DNA of 64,000 nt from Sporosarcina oncorhynchi (GTDB lineage: Bacteria; Bacillota; Bacilli; Bacillales_A; Planococcaceae), in assembly GCF_033304615.1 (NCBI RefSeq), contig NZ_CP129118.1, positions 864,001 to 928,000 on the forward strand, given 5' to 3'. The notes below the pieces were generated by a model. It was given only the letters and a program-made list of their open reading frames with translations, did not search any database and was not told the DNA's origin. This document shows, one piece after another, positions 9,117 through 17,308 of the stretch (position 1 is its first letter; each line of letters starts with the position of its first letter). A program made the translations under genes and the position numbers.

Positions 9117-10019
9117 TTATTGATTGAGACGGTCAATGATTTTTTGGAATTGCTTTTCAGTTAACTTATCGTTAAGACCGAAACTTCCATCTTCATATCC
9201 GCTTGCGACATGATTGAAAGCTAAGATGTTAATATATTCTTGCGCCCAATGATCAGCCGGCACGTCTGTGTAGTTTGTTGGAGCTGAACCTTTTAAGTCG
9301 AATGCTTCAACGATCACTTTAGCCAGTTGTGCACGCGTTAATGATTCATCAGGATTGAATTTACCTTCGTTACCTGAAAACAGACCTGCATTGCTCACAG
9401 CGTTAATCGCGTCGAATTGTGGATGGTTTGCTGCGACATCGCTAAACTGCGCTGTATCAGCCTTTTCCAATCCCAATTCTGTCACAAGTGTTTCAGCAAT
9501 TTTTGCACGTGATACATAATTAGGCGTTTTTTCAGTTGCTACTGGTTCTTCGAAAGCGACATTTTTGTCGTTATTGAAACTGGCAACACGTTTTGCTCCC
9601 AAGTATCTTTTTCCCCAATAAGCAGGGTCGTTTACAGAAGAAATCATGACGCCTTTACTAGTAGAAGAATGGATGAAGCGATTAGAGCCAATCGAGATAC
9701 CGACATGTGATACTCCTTTGCCGGTTGTATTGAAAAATACTAGATCACCAGTTTGAAGATCACTTTTCTTAACAGCAGTTCCCATAGCATACTGTTGACC
9801 AGTTGATCTTGGAATTGAAATGCCTTGTTTCTTAAAGACGAATTGCGTATATCCTGAGCAGTCGAATCCGGAAGTGGTTGTGCCTCCATAGGAATAAGGT
9901 GTTCCCATGTAATTCCGCGCTGTACTGACGAGCGAGGTTGGTGAATTCGCCGAGGCCATAGCTGGAATGGACGTTGAAATTAGTAAACTAGCAAACACGA
10001 GAAAAATCAGTCGTTTCAT
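9117..10019 (-). CDS. NlpC/P60 endopeptidase with C-terminal SLH repeats
   Basis: The protein has about 300 residues. The start is taken at the ATG at 10019 because MKRLIFLVFASLLIS is a clean signal peptide; GGGGAA lies 15 bases upstream, which is long, so an in-frame GTG at 10046 cannot be excluded. The NlpC/P60 domain (about 30-140) carries the catalytic Cys in TSGFDCSGYTQFVF, His in VSHVGISIG and the third polar residue in FIHSSTSKG. SLH repeats fill residues about 165-300 (LTRAQLAKVIVEAF, LTEKQFQKIID). It is expected to cut D,L peptide bonds in peptidoglycan stems. A WalR-type triple repeat lies upstream, and the catalytic half closely resembles the gene at 30122-30616. Confidence 0.91.
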   Translation of the reverse strand: MKRLIFLVFASLLISTSIPAMASANSPTSLVSTARNYMGTPYSYGGTTTSGFDCSGYTQFVFKKQGISIPRSTGQQYAMGTAVKKSDLQTGDLVFFNTTGKGVSHVGISIGSNRFIHSSTSKGVMISSVNDPAYWGKRYLGAKRVASFNNDKNVAFEEPVATEKTPNYVSRAKIAETLVTELGLEKADTAQFSDVAANHPQFDAINAVSNAGLFSGNEGKFNPDESLTRAQLAKVIVEAFDLKGSAPTNYTDVPADHWAQEYINILAFNHVASGYEDGSFGLNDKLTEKQFQKIIDRLNQ

Positions 10020-10104
10020 AATGGTTCTCAAATTCCCCTTTCGCACGTTTACGTACAGTGTGCTTTATCTGAGATTATCCTATCATAGCTAAACCTCTAT
10101 TTCG

Positions 10105-10132
10105 GTTACAGTTATATTACAAACATATTACA
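10105..10132 (-). promoter_or_regulatory. WalR-type direct repeat upstream of NlpC/P60-SLH gene
   Basis: On the minus strand three hexamers TGTAAT, TGTAAT and TGTAAC follow each other with five-base gaps (11-base period). This fits the known WalR (YycF) consensus TGTWAH-N5-TGTWAH, which controls cell-wall hydrolases in Bacillales. It lies about 86-113 bases before the start codon. Confidence 0.7.
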
Positions 10133-10403
10133 TTCAAATTGAACTCGACGAAGTCAATGGTAGCAACAGTTTCTTAGGAATAGGAAATGCAAAACAAACA
10201 ATATTCTTCCTCTATATTTCTAGTTTCTATCTATTAAAACAAGATTCCCCATAAAAACCTCCTTCACGATTGAAACATTTCTGTAAAACTCTCCTTATTC
10301 GTCAACTATCGCCAATCTCACAAAAGGAACTACTGGCATGTTATAATCGTTCAATGTATAAATGGTTAATAATGAAGTCAATTTCAGATGGGATGAAAAA
10401 TAA
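10133..10403. other. intergenic region between divergent genes
   Basis: This AT-rich spacer lies between the divergent NlpC/P60-SLH and glycosyltransferase genes. It must hold the promoter of the latter. I see no RNA gene, repeat or credible small gene; a 67-codon frame from 10270 has no ribosome site and runs over the glycosyltransferase start. Confidence 0.5.
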
Positions 10404-11507
10404 ATGCATAAAATTGCCGTATTCAGTAATATGTATCCTTCAGAAAAACATCCGACGTTCGGGATTTTCGTGAAAAATCAAGTCGAGCTATTACAATCAA
10501 GAGGCCTAGACGTCGATGTGAGAGCAATTGATAATCCCTCAAAAGGGAAAGTAAATGCGCTGAAAAAGTATTTTTTCTGGTTCGTAAAATCGATCGGTTA
10601 TATGATGAAAAACAAGAGCCAGATTTCATTAACGCATGCCCACTATGCTTTTCCGACGGGATATCTTTCGTTAATAGGAAAAAGGTTTTTCGGTTTGCCG
10701 TATGTCGTCACGGTTCATGGTGGGGACATTGATAAAATGGCTGCTAAAAATGAGCGGATTGCTAAAATGACTCGGAAGATCTTACAACAGGCTTCGGCAG
10801 TCATCGTAGTTGGTGAACGACTGAAGCGTAACGTGATCGAGCAGTTCGGAGTAGCAGAAGAGCATGTCCATACAATGAGCATGGGTGTCGACACGACAAT
10901 CTTTCAACCAATCTCTAAAGAGGAAGTCCGACATGAATTACACATTCCTCAAACTGATAAGCTAATTTTGTTTGTTGGTAACATGATTGAAGCGAAAGGC
11001 GTACTCGATTTGGTGGATGCATTCAAGATTGTAAAGCAGTCGTATACAGATGCTTCTCTTCATCTAATAGGTTCAGAAAAAGATGAACGGTTCATGCAAA
11101 CATTTGCCGCACGTGTGCAACTTGATGATGTTCATATTTCGCACCATGCGCCTATGCCGCAAAAGGAAGTGGCGAAATGGATAGCGGCAGCGGATGTGTT
11201 CGTCCTTCCTTCTCACCATGAAGGATTTGGGCTCGTTGCGCTAGAAGCAATGGCGACAGGCACAACCGTTGTGGGCAGTAATGTTGGTGGATTGTCCTTT
11301 TTACTCAATGATGGTGCAGGTATTCTCGTCGAAGCGAAAGACCCGGAATCTATATCTAACGGAATTGTCCAAGCACTCACTGATATTTCGGGGGACCGAC
11401 AGGGCAAAATGGTACGTAAAGTATCAGAACACACATATGACGTCATTGCAGATCGACTGTTGACGATTTATAAAACTGTTTCGAAAGGGCGACAAACCGA
11501 TGAATAA
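10404..11507 (+). CDS. glycosyltransferase family 4 protein
   Basis: This 367-residue GT-B glycosyltransferase starts at ATG with a weak ribosome site. The N-terminal part has NMYPSEKHPTFGIFVKNQV and ALTHAHY-like acceptor motifs (SLTHAHYAFPTGY, VVTVHGGDID). The C-terminal half has the nucleotide-sugar site VLPSHHEGFGLVALEAMATG, with the two Glu of the EX7E motif, preceded by ILFVGNMIEAKGV. It transfers a sugar from an activated donor to a lipid-linked or similar acceptor on the cytoplasmic side. The gene overlaps the next one by 8 bases, so transfer and flipping by the MurJ-like protein are probably coupled, perhaps for a wall or capsule glycan. The sugar cannot be read from sequence. Confidence 0.9.
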   Translation: MHKIAVFSNMYPSEKHPTFGIFVKNQVELLQSRGLDVDVRAIDNPSKGKVNALKKYFFWFVKSIGYMMKNKSQISLTHAHYAFPTGYLSLIGKRFFGLPYVVTVHGGDIDKMAAKNERIAKMTRKILQQASAVIVVGERLKRNVIEQFGVAEEHVHTMSMGVDTTIFQPISKEEVRHELHIPQTDKLILFVGNMIEAKGVLDLVDAFKIVKQSYTDASLHLIGSEKDERFMQTFAARVQLDDVHISHHAPMPQKEVAKWIAAADVFVLPSHHEGFGLVALEAMATGTTVVGSNVGGLSFLLNDGAGILVEAKDPESISNGIVQALTDISGDRQGKMVRKVSEHTYDVIADRLLTIYKTVSKGRQTDE

Positions 11508-12783
11508 AATGATCAAGATCATTGGCGCCGTTGCCGTCATTAATATTGTCGCCCGGCTTTTCGGATTTCTGCGAGAAGTAGTCATCGGCAAACAATTTGG
11601 AACGTCAGCTGCTGCAGATGCGATTGCCGCTGCTTATACCATTCCGAACTTCATCTATCTCGTTGTTGGAGGGGGATTGACGACTGCTTTCATTTCGGTC
11701 TATCATTCATCAAAAACGGATAAGGCACTATTCGTCCGTCGTATGTTCACGTCCGTCTTAATGGCGGCAACAGTTATTACAGTGTTGGCGATTATCTTTG
11801 CTGAACCACTATTAAGACTCACGTTTAAAGATGTATCAGCGGAGAAGTTTGAACTGACCTATTCGCTATTTATGTGGATGATGCCTTCGGCAGTTATATT
11901 GGTACTATCCACTTGGCTTTCAGGTTTGTTGAATCTGAATGATAAATTTAAACTGTCGAGCGTCGCGATCCTAGTATATAATGCTGCATTTGTCATCATA
12001 TCTGCTCCGTTAGCGGTTTATTATGGTGCGATGGCATACGGAATCGGGGCGTTGTTGAGTGCTATACTTATGGGTGCTTTCCTGTTCGCAGGCATTAAAA
12101 AGAGCAAATTGTATTCATTGAAACCAATGCTCGGCAAATCGGAAGATGTCAGAAAGGTATGGGTTATTGCCTTACCGATTCTTTTAGGCGGTGCATCGAT
12201 GCAATTTTATACAATCATTCATCGAATTGCTTCCAATGGTTTATCGGACGGAGTCATGTCAGCAGTTAACTACGCATCAAAACTGAGTAATTTTCCCCAG
12301 GCAATCATGATGACGGCTGTTACGACAGTCATCTATCCAATGCTTAGTAAAAAGCAAGGGGAAGGGGATAATGAAACGATAAAAAAACTGTATAAAAAAG
12401 GCATGTTGCTATTGGCAGCACTTATCACCCCTGCAACGGCTGTCGCCTTCTTCTTTGCTGATCCGCTCGTCCGCCTCATTTTTGAAAGAGGAAACTTCGA
12501 CAATGATTCAGTAATGATTACCGTACCGATATTCCGCATATTTGCGTTATCGATGTTCTTTCTTGCTGCAAACACATATGTCACACGATTCTATTATGCG
12601 AAAGGCAATTCCATGCTGCCGGTCATCTTTAGTCTCATTAGTGTGCTTGGCATAAATGTGCTCATTATTTATGCACTTATTGACTCTATGGGGGCCGTCG
12701 CAATTGCATACGGAACGGTTATCAGTTCTGCCATTAACCTCATCATGTTGATGATTTATGCACGATTAAAATGGAAACTATAA
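11500..12783 (+). CDS. MurJ/MviN-like lipid-linked oligosaccharide flippase
   Basis: This 427-residue integral membrane protein of the MOP superfamily has about 12 hydrophobic segments. The N-terminal IVARLFGFLREVVIGKQFG and AIAAAYTIPNFIYLVVGGG and the mid-protein GGASMQFYTIIHRI followed by NYASKLSNFPQAI are typical MurJ/MviN motifs. The family moves lipid II or related undecaprenyl-linked glycans across the membrane. At 427 residues it is shorter than usual MurJ (about 500, 14 helices), so it may lack the last two helices. It starts inside the end of the glycosyltransferase gene, suggesting a dedicated two-gene glycan unit rather than the housekeeping lipid II flippase. Confidence 0.85.
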   Translation: MNKMIKIIGAVAVINIVARLFGFLREVVIGKQFGTSAAADAIAAAYTIPNFIYLVVGGGLTTAFISVYHSSKTDKALFVRRMFTSVLMAATVITVLAIIFAEPLLRLTFKDVSAEKFELTYSLFMWMMPSAVILVLSTWLSGLLNLNDKFKLSSVAILVYNAAFVIISAPLAVYYGAMAYGIGALLSAILMGAFLFAGIKKSKLYSLKPMLGKSEDVRKVWVIALPILLGGASMQFYTIIHRIASNGLSDGVMSAVNYASKLSNFPQAIMMTAVTTVIYPMLSKKQGEGDNETIKKLYKKGMLLLAALITPATAVAFFFADPLVRLIFERGNFDNDSVMITVPIFRIFALSMFFLAANTYVTRFYYAKGNSMLPVIFSLISVLGINVLIIYALIDSMGAVAIAYGTVISSAINLIMLMIYARLKWKL

Positions 12784-12794
12784 TGGAAATTCAA

Positions 12795-12821
12795 AAGTCG
12801 GCTCGAAAACCGGCTTTTTTT
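12795..12821 (+). terminator. rho-independent terminator
   Basis: A short hairpin AGTCGG/CCGGCT followed by seven T ends the glycosyltransferase-flippase operon. Confidence 0.8.
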
Positions 12822-12878
12822 CTTTGTCTACTTGCGCTATTCTGAAGGTAGAACGTAATTGGAATGGAGTGGATTGCA

Positions 12879-13982
12879 ATGGCGGTGGATAAACAGATTG
12901 GTGAATGGTTCACGCATTTTCATCGGTATCCTGAAGTTAGTTGGAAAGAAGTCGAAACAACAAAGAAACTTGCTGAAATACTCACTTCAATGGAAGTTGA
13001 GCATCATACATTCGATGATGTGACTGGCGTTGTAGCTGAAATTGGGGAAGGGGAGCGGATCATCGCTGTCCGAGCAGATATCGATGCGCTCTGGCAAGAG
13101 GTTGATGGAGAATTCCGTGCCAACCATTCATGTGGCCACGATGCAAACATGGCAATGGTATTAGGCGCGCTTGCCTATTTAAAAGAACAGGAACTCGGCT
13201 GCCGCGTTCGTTTCATCTTCCAGCCAGCGGAGGAAAAAGGAAACGGTGCAAATTCGATGATTGATCGCGGAGCGGTTGACGGCGTATCTTATCTGTTCGG
13301 CGTTCATCTGCGTCCGATAGAGGAAATTCCGTTTGGCAAAGTATCACCTGCCATCCATCATGGTGCTGCGATTTTCCTAGAAGGAAACGTGAAGGGGATA
13401 GATGCGCATGGCGCGCGTCCGCAACAAGGAAAAAATGCATTGGATCCTATTTTTGCGCTTGCTGCATTCTTGAAGACGATTCATTTTTCACCTTACGAAC
13501 CGTATTCCGCCAAGTTGACAAAAATCCAAGCAGGCGGGGATAGTTTAAATATTATTCCGGGCAGCGCTACGTTTGGCATCGATATGCGCGCACAGTCAAA
13601 TACGATTTTAAAGGAATTGAAAATACAGGTTGATAAAGGTATTCGTTCGATTAGTGAGCTTTTTGATGTTGAAATTGAAGTGAATTGGTCGGATTATACA
13701 CCTGCAGCGGAAGTATCTGAAGAAGCGGCAACGCTTGCGGAAGAAGCAATTAGAGAAGCAATCGGAGAGGAATCGTTCGCGCCAGCAATTATTACATCAG
13801 GTAGTGATGATTTCCACTTCTATACAATTCAACGTCCTGAATTGAAAGCGGCAATGATTGGAATCGGCGCAGACTTAGGGCCGGGTCTTCATCATCCCAA
13901 CATGACATTTAATCATGACGCGCTCGACATCGGTGCGAAAGTCCTGGCAAATACATTGCACAAAGCATCGTTTACCAATTAA
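12879..13982 (+). CDS. M20-family amidohydrolase (aminoacylase-like)
   Basis: This protein has 367 residues from the ATG at 12879, chosen because GGAGTGG lies six bases upstream; an in-frame ATG at 12864 overlaps that site. Metal-ligand motifs of M20 metallopeptidases are present: FHRYPEVSWKE, VRADIDALWQE, NHSCGHDANMAM, FQPAEEKGNG and SGSDDFHFY. The family cleaves N-acyl or peptide amide bonds with two metal ions. It differs from the second M20 protein in this window (42632-43798), which has the more usual ALPIQDE and HQHAEE versions of these motifs. It is flanked by terminators and is monocistronic. The substrate is unknown. Confidence 0.88.
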   Translation: MAVDKQIGEWFTHFHRYPEVSWKEVETTKKLAEILTSMEVEHHTFDDVTGVVAEIGEGERIIAVRADIDALWQEVDGEFRANHSCGHDANMAMVLGALAYLKEQELGCRVRFIFQPAEEKGNGANSMIDRGAVDGVSYLFGVHLRPIEEIPFGKVSPAIHHGAAIFLEGNVKGIDAHGARPQQGKNALDPIFALAAFLKTIHFSPYEPYSAKLTKIQAGGDSLNIIPGSATFGIDMRAQSNTILKELKIQVDKGIRSISELFDVEIEVNWSDYTPAAEVSEEAATLAEEAIREAIGEESFAPAIITSGSDDFHFYTIQRPELKAAMIGIGADLGPGLHHPNMTFNHDALDIGAKVLANTLHKASFTN

Positions 13983-13986
13983 CTCA

Positions 13987-14030
13987 GACCCCATCTCCCT
14001 AACTGTCTGTGAAAAGGGGATGGGTTTTTT
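13987..14030 (+). terminator. rho-independent terminator
   Basis: The arms ACCCCATCTCCC and GGGGATGGGT are separated by about 16 bases and followed by TTTTTT. Confidence 0.85.
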
Positions 14031-14061
14031 GTTGTAAGGAAGTGCTTTTAATAGATAATAG

Positions 14062-14081
14062 TATTCCGTTTAATCGGAATA
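14062..14081. promoter_or_regulatory. palindromic operator candidate upstream of TAXI-TRAP genes
   Basis: The perfect 7-base arms TATTCCG and CGGAATA are separated by 6 bases. The site lies 13 bases before the proposed -35 element, as expected for an activator or repressor operator. I cannot name the regulator. Confidence 0.45.
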
Positions 14082-14094
14082 GAGTAAAAACTTA

Positions 14095-14122
14095 TTGCTT
14101 ATTGATGAAACTCCAGTATAAT
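14095..14122 (+). promoter_or_regulatory. promoter of TAXI-TRAP genes
   Basis: TTGCTT and TATAAT are separated by 16 bases, a good vegetative sigma-A promoter, with a start site expected near 14129. Confidence 0.65.
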
Positions 14123-14187
14123 TAGAAGTAGATTCCATTTTTCGTAGCAGACGCACCCTTTCGAAATTGAATCATTTGTCAGTCATA

Positions 14188-14203
14188 ATGTAAGCGCTTA
14201 CGA
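14188..14203 (+). promoter_or_regulatory. CcpA cre site
   Basis: ATGTAAGCGCTTACGA contains a 12-base palindrome and fits the cre consensus WTGNAANCGNWWNCAW at all but one fixed position. It lies downstream of the promoter and upstream of the start codon, a position suited to CcpA roadblock repression of substrate uptake. Confidence 0.7.
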
Positions 14204-14235
14204 AGAATGGAAAAATGAGTGAAGGGGGAATTAGA

Positions 14236-15240
14236 ATGACAAAGTTACATCTACGAAGTCTTATGGTAGTTCTATTGGGAGCCATTCTAGTATTGTCCGC
14301 TTGTGGCGGAGGTAAGAAGAATATTGCAATTGGCCCGCCAGCAAGTGAAACAAACAACGTTGCGAAAATCGTATTGGATGCTTACGGAGTCGGCGACGGA
14401 GACTATAAGGCATTCCTGGAAGGATTCGGTGCAGCGGCTGACGGCGTGCAAGATGGCAATATCGATATTTCAATCGGGATTCTTGGTCTTCCAGCAGCGA
14501 GTATTGAAAGTTTGCAAGCGTCCGCAGGTGATGTGAAAATGATTAGCCTTTCTGATGATGCGATTAAGAAAATCGAAGAAAAATCGGGCTATAAACATTT
14601 TACGATTCCAAAGGATACGTATGATTTCTTGACGGAAGATGTACAGACGATTACTGCTTTTGCTATTTTAATGGGAAATACAAATACGATTGATGAAGAA
14701 CTAGGATATGAATTGGCGAAGAGCATGATTGAAAATGCGTCTGAAAATACCCATGCTCAAGCGAAACAGATGATTTTAGAAAATGCTTTGAACGGAGCTG
14801 AAGGGTTGTTAATTCACCCTGGTGCAAAGAAATATTATGAAGAACAAGGTTTGACAGTCACTAACGAAGTGGCGACAGTGTCTGCGTCAGAAGGGGACCG
14901 GAAATCTGAGTTTACGCTTGGAACAGGCAGTCAAGGCGGGACATACTATCCACTTGGCGGAGAGATGGCGAACCTTTGGAATAAATACATTGATGGTATT
15001 AATGTGACGAATATGGAAACAGGTGCATCCGTTGAAAATATGTCATCGATTAGCAAAGATCAGATGGACCTTGGCATGTCTGTTCACGTACCGGCTTTGA
15101 ATGCGCTAAACGGAAAAGCTGATTTCGAAGGAAATCCTGTATCGAATGCTGCGTTCATTGGACATATTTATCCGGAAGTTGTGCAGATTGTAACGAGAGA
15201 AAAGACGAAGATTAAGGGCTTTGAAGACTTGAAAAAATAA
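14236..15240 (+). CDS. TRAP transporter TAXI-family binding protein, apparently circularly permuted
   Basis: The lipoprotein has 334 residues; the ATG at 14236 has AAGGGGG seven bases upstream and the lipobox LSAC (Cys23). TAXI proteins normally begin with a block like GTGSQGGTYYPLGG and continue to DLKGK-VAVGPPxSGTE in the middle. Here the order is reversed. Residues 29-206 start with NIAIGPPASETNN and end HPGAKKYYEEQGL, which is the usual second lobe and C-terminus. Residues 225-334 run from FTLGTGSQGGTYYPLGGEM to YPEVVQIVTREKTKIKGFEDLKK split by normal spacing, which is the usual first lobe. The stop follows exactly where DLKK would join NIAIG in a normal member. A hydrophilic linker (207-224) joins the halves. 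It probably still delivers a carboxylate such as glutamate to the fused permease downstream. Confidence 0.88.
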   Translation: MTKLHLRSLMVVLLGAILVLSACGGGKKNIAIGPPASETNNVAKIVLDAYGVGDGDYKAFLEGFGAAADGVQDGNIDISIGILGLPAASIESLQASAGDVKMISLSDDAIKKIEEKSGYKHFTIPKDTYDFLTEDVQTITAFAILMGNTNTIDEELGYELAKSMIENASENTHAQAKQMILENALNGAEGLLIHPGAKKYYEEQGLTVTNEVATVSASEGDRKSEFTLGTGSQGGTYYPLGGEMANLWNKYIDGINVTNMETGASVENMSSISKDQMDLGMSVHVPALNALNGKADFEGNPVSNAAFIGHIYPEVVQIVTREKTKIKGFEDLKK

Positions 15241-15271
15241 AGCGGTCTGACAGGCGGAAAGGTGGCAAAAT

Positions 15272-17239
15272 ATGAAAGATCAGAAGGTGGTAGATGCAGA
15301 AGGGATACTCGAAAAGTATGACAAGGAAAGTCAATTCCGATCAAATATTGGCAGATGGGCATGGGTTGTAGCCTTCCTGAGTATTTCACTAACGATCTTT
15401 CACTTATATACGGGAGCGACAAGCGTACTGCCTTCACAGCAACAAGGAGCAATTCATCTCGGAACAGCGCTTGGCATCATCTTCCTGCTCTATCCAGCGA
15501 AGAAAGAATGGCGAAAAACACAGAATAATGTGCCGTGGTATGACGTACTTCTTGCATTTGTTGCAATGTATGTGTCGTATCATAAAATCATATTTTTCGA
15601 TTCAATCCTGCAAAGCAGGGTGTCTGGCTATAGCAATATAGACATGATTTTATCCATTATTGGCGTCCTGCTTGTGCTGGAAGCGACGCGACGGACAGTT
15701 GGACTTCCGATTGTCATCGTTGCAACTGTAGCGATGTTGTATGCTATATATGGAAATTATATACCGACTAAGGTTTTGTCACATCCAGGCTTCTCGATTG
15801 ATCGGACGATGACGAATTTGTGGTATCGAGAAAGCGGTGTGTTTGGTACACCGCTTCAGATTTCTGCGAAGTTCATCTTTCTGTTTTTATTTTTCGGTGT
15901 GTTACTTGTCAATACACCTATCGGAAGGTTCTTCAATAATCTGGCGTTTTCATTGACGGGGCAATATACGGGTGGAACTGCAAAGGCGGCCGTCGTAGCG
16001 AGCGCATTGCAAGGAATGGTATCAGGTAGTTCTGTCGGAAATACGGTCGCAACGGGAAGTTTTACAATTCCTATGATGAAAAGAGCCGGTTTTAAACCAG
16101 AGTTTGCTGCGGCAACAGAGGCTTCTGCTTCTACTGGGGGACAAATCATGCCACCGATGATGGGTGCGGCAGCTTTTATTATGATGGAATATTTGGGTGT
16201 CAGCTATGCCACAATCATGCTTGCGGCACTTATCCCGGCAATCTTGTATTTCACAGGTATTTTCATCGGAACGCATTTCGAAGCGAAACGGTTGAAAATA
16301 CTGGGCCTGCCGAAATCGGAACTACCGGTATTCAGAAAGATATTCATCCGCGATGGGTATATGATTATTCCTTTATTAGTCATCATCGTCACAATCATGT
16401 CGGGTTTTACACCTCAGCGGGCAGCATTGTTCGGCATTCTTGCGGCTTTTGTCATCTGGTTGGTAAATGCCAAATTGCGTAAGGAGTCGGAGTTCACTTT
16501 TAAACGCATTCTTTACGTACTGGAGCAAGGGGGAAGAGTTGCATTACCGGTCATCGCAGCAGTTGCAACGGCAGGTATTATTGCAGGTGTCGTCAGCATG
16601 ACTGGATTAGGGGCTAAATTCGCTTCGGGCATCATTGCGCTGTCGAACGGTCATTTGATTTTGGCATTATTCTTTACAATGATTGCTTGTATCATCCTTG
16701 GAATGGGTCTGCCGACTACGGCCAATTATGTTGTTACGGCTACGATTGCCGCTCCTGCTCTAATTAACGAATTTGGCATCGCGCCGATTGCTGCGCATAT
16801 GTTCGTCTTTTATTTCGGGATTGTCGCTGATATTACGCCTCCCGTCTGTCTTGCCGCATACGCTGGAGCAGGGATTGCGAAGGCAAATCCATTTAAGACG
16901 GGAACAACCGCGGTAAAATTAGCGATTGCCGCGTTCATCATCCCCTATGTATTCATTTATAATCCGCTATTAGTGTTTGTCGATGTGACACCTGTAAAGC
17001 TGGTGCTCGGTATTTTAACTGCAGTTATCGGCATGATGGGAATCAGTAGTGCGGTCATCGGTTATTTCATTAGGAATTCACGTCTTTGGGAACGAGTCAT
17101 CCTTTTTGCTGGTGGCTTAATGCTCGTCATTCCCGAACTGACTACGAGCTCAATCGGAATTCTACTAATCGCGATCATCTGGGTCATCCAAAGGAGAAGA
17201 CCGGAGGAGAAGCAGAATGTAGAAGAAGCGTTGGCGTAA
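15272..17239 (+). CDS. TRAP transporter fused permease (DctQ-DctM type)
   Basis: This 655-residue polytopic membrane protein has AAAGGTGG before its ATG. It belongs to the fused TRAP permeases that accompany TAXI binding proteins: an N-terminal small-subunit part with about four helices, then a large DctM-like part with paired repeats, including ALQGMVSGSSVGNTVATGSF, ASTGGQIMPPMMGAAAF, MGLPTTANYVVTATIAAPAL and VADITPPVCLAAYAGAGIA. It uses an ion gradient, usually sodium, to import the ligand handed over by the binding protein. It lies 31 bases after the TAXI gene, so the two form one operon governed by the promoter and cre site upstream. Confidence 0.93.
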   Translation: MKDQKVVDAEGILEKYDKESQFRSNIGRWAWVVAFLSISLTIFHLYTGATSVLPSQQQGAIHLGTALGIIFLLYPAKKEWRKTQNNVPWYDVLLAFVAMYVSYHKIIFFDSILQSRVSGYSNIDMILSIIGVLLVLEATRRTVGLPIVIVATVAMLYAIYGNYIPTKVLSHPGFSIDRTMTNLWYRESGVFGTPLQISAKFIFLFLFFGVLLVNTPIGRFFNNLAFSLTGQYTGGTAKAAVVASALQGMVSGSSVGNTVATGSFTIPMMKRAGFKPEFAAATEASASTGGQIMPPMMGAAAFIMMEYLGVSYATIMLAALIPAILYFTGIFIGTHFEAKRLKILGLPKSELPVFRKIFIRDGYMIIPLLVIIVTIMSGFTPQRAALFGILAAFVIWLVNAKLRKESEFTFKRILYVLEQGGRVALPVIAAVATAGIIAGVVSMTGLGAKFASGIIALSNGHLILALFFTMIACIILGMGLPTTANYVVTATIAAPALINEFGIAPIAAHMFVFYFGIVADITPPVCLAAYAGAGIAKANPFKTGTTAVKLAIAAFIIPYVFIYNPLLVFVDVTPVKLVLGILTAVIGMMGISSAVIGYFIRNSRLWERVILFAGGLMLVIPELTTSSIGILLIAIIWVIQRRRPEEKQNVEEALA

Positions 17240-17255
17240 TTAGGAGAAGTGAAAA

Positions 17256-17304
17256 AAAGAGGAAAGCTGTGGTCCCGGGCTGGGGACTTCTGCTTTCCTC
17301 TTTT
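17256..17304. terminator. bidirectional terminator
   Basis: The arms AAAGAGGAAAGC and GCTTTCCTCTTTT lie between the convergent TRAP permease and SulP genes. T-runs are present on both strands. Confidence 0.85.
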
Positions 17305-17308
17305 ACTA

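Noticed and set aside
10270-10473. 67-codon frame before the glycosyltransferase
   Set aside because: No ribosome site; it overlaps the real start in another frame and lies in a promoter region.
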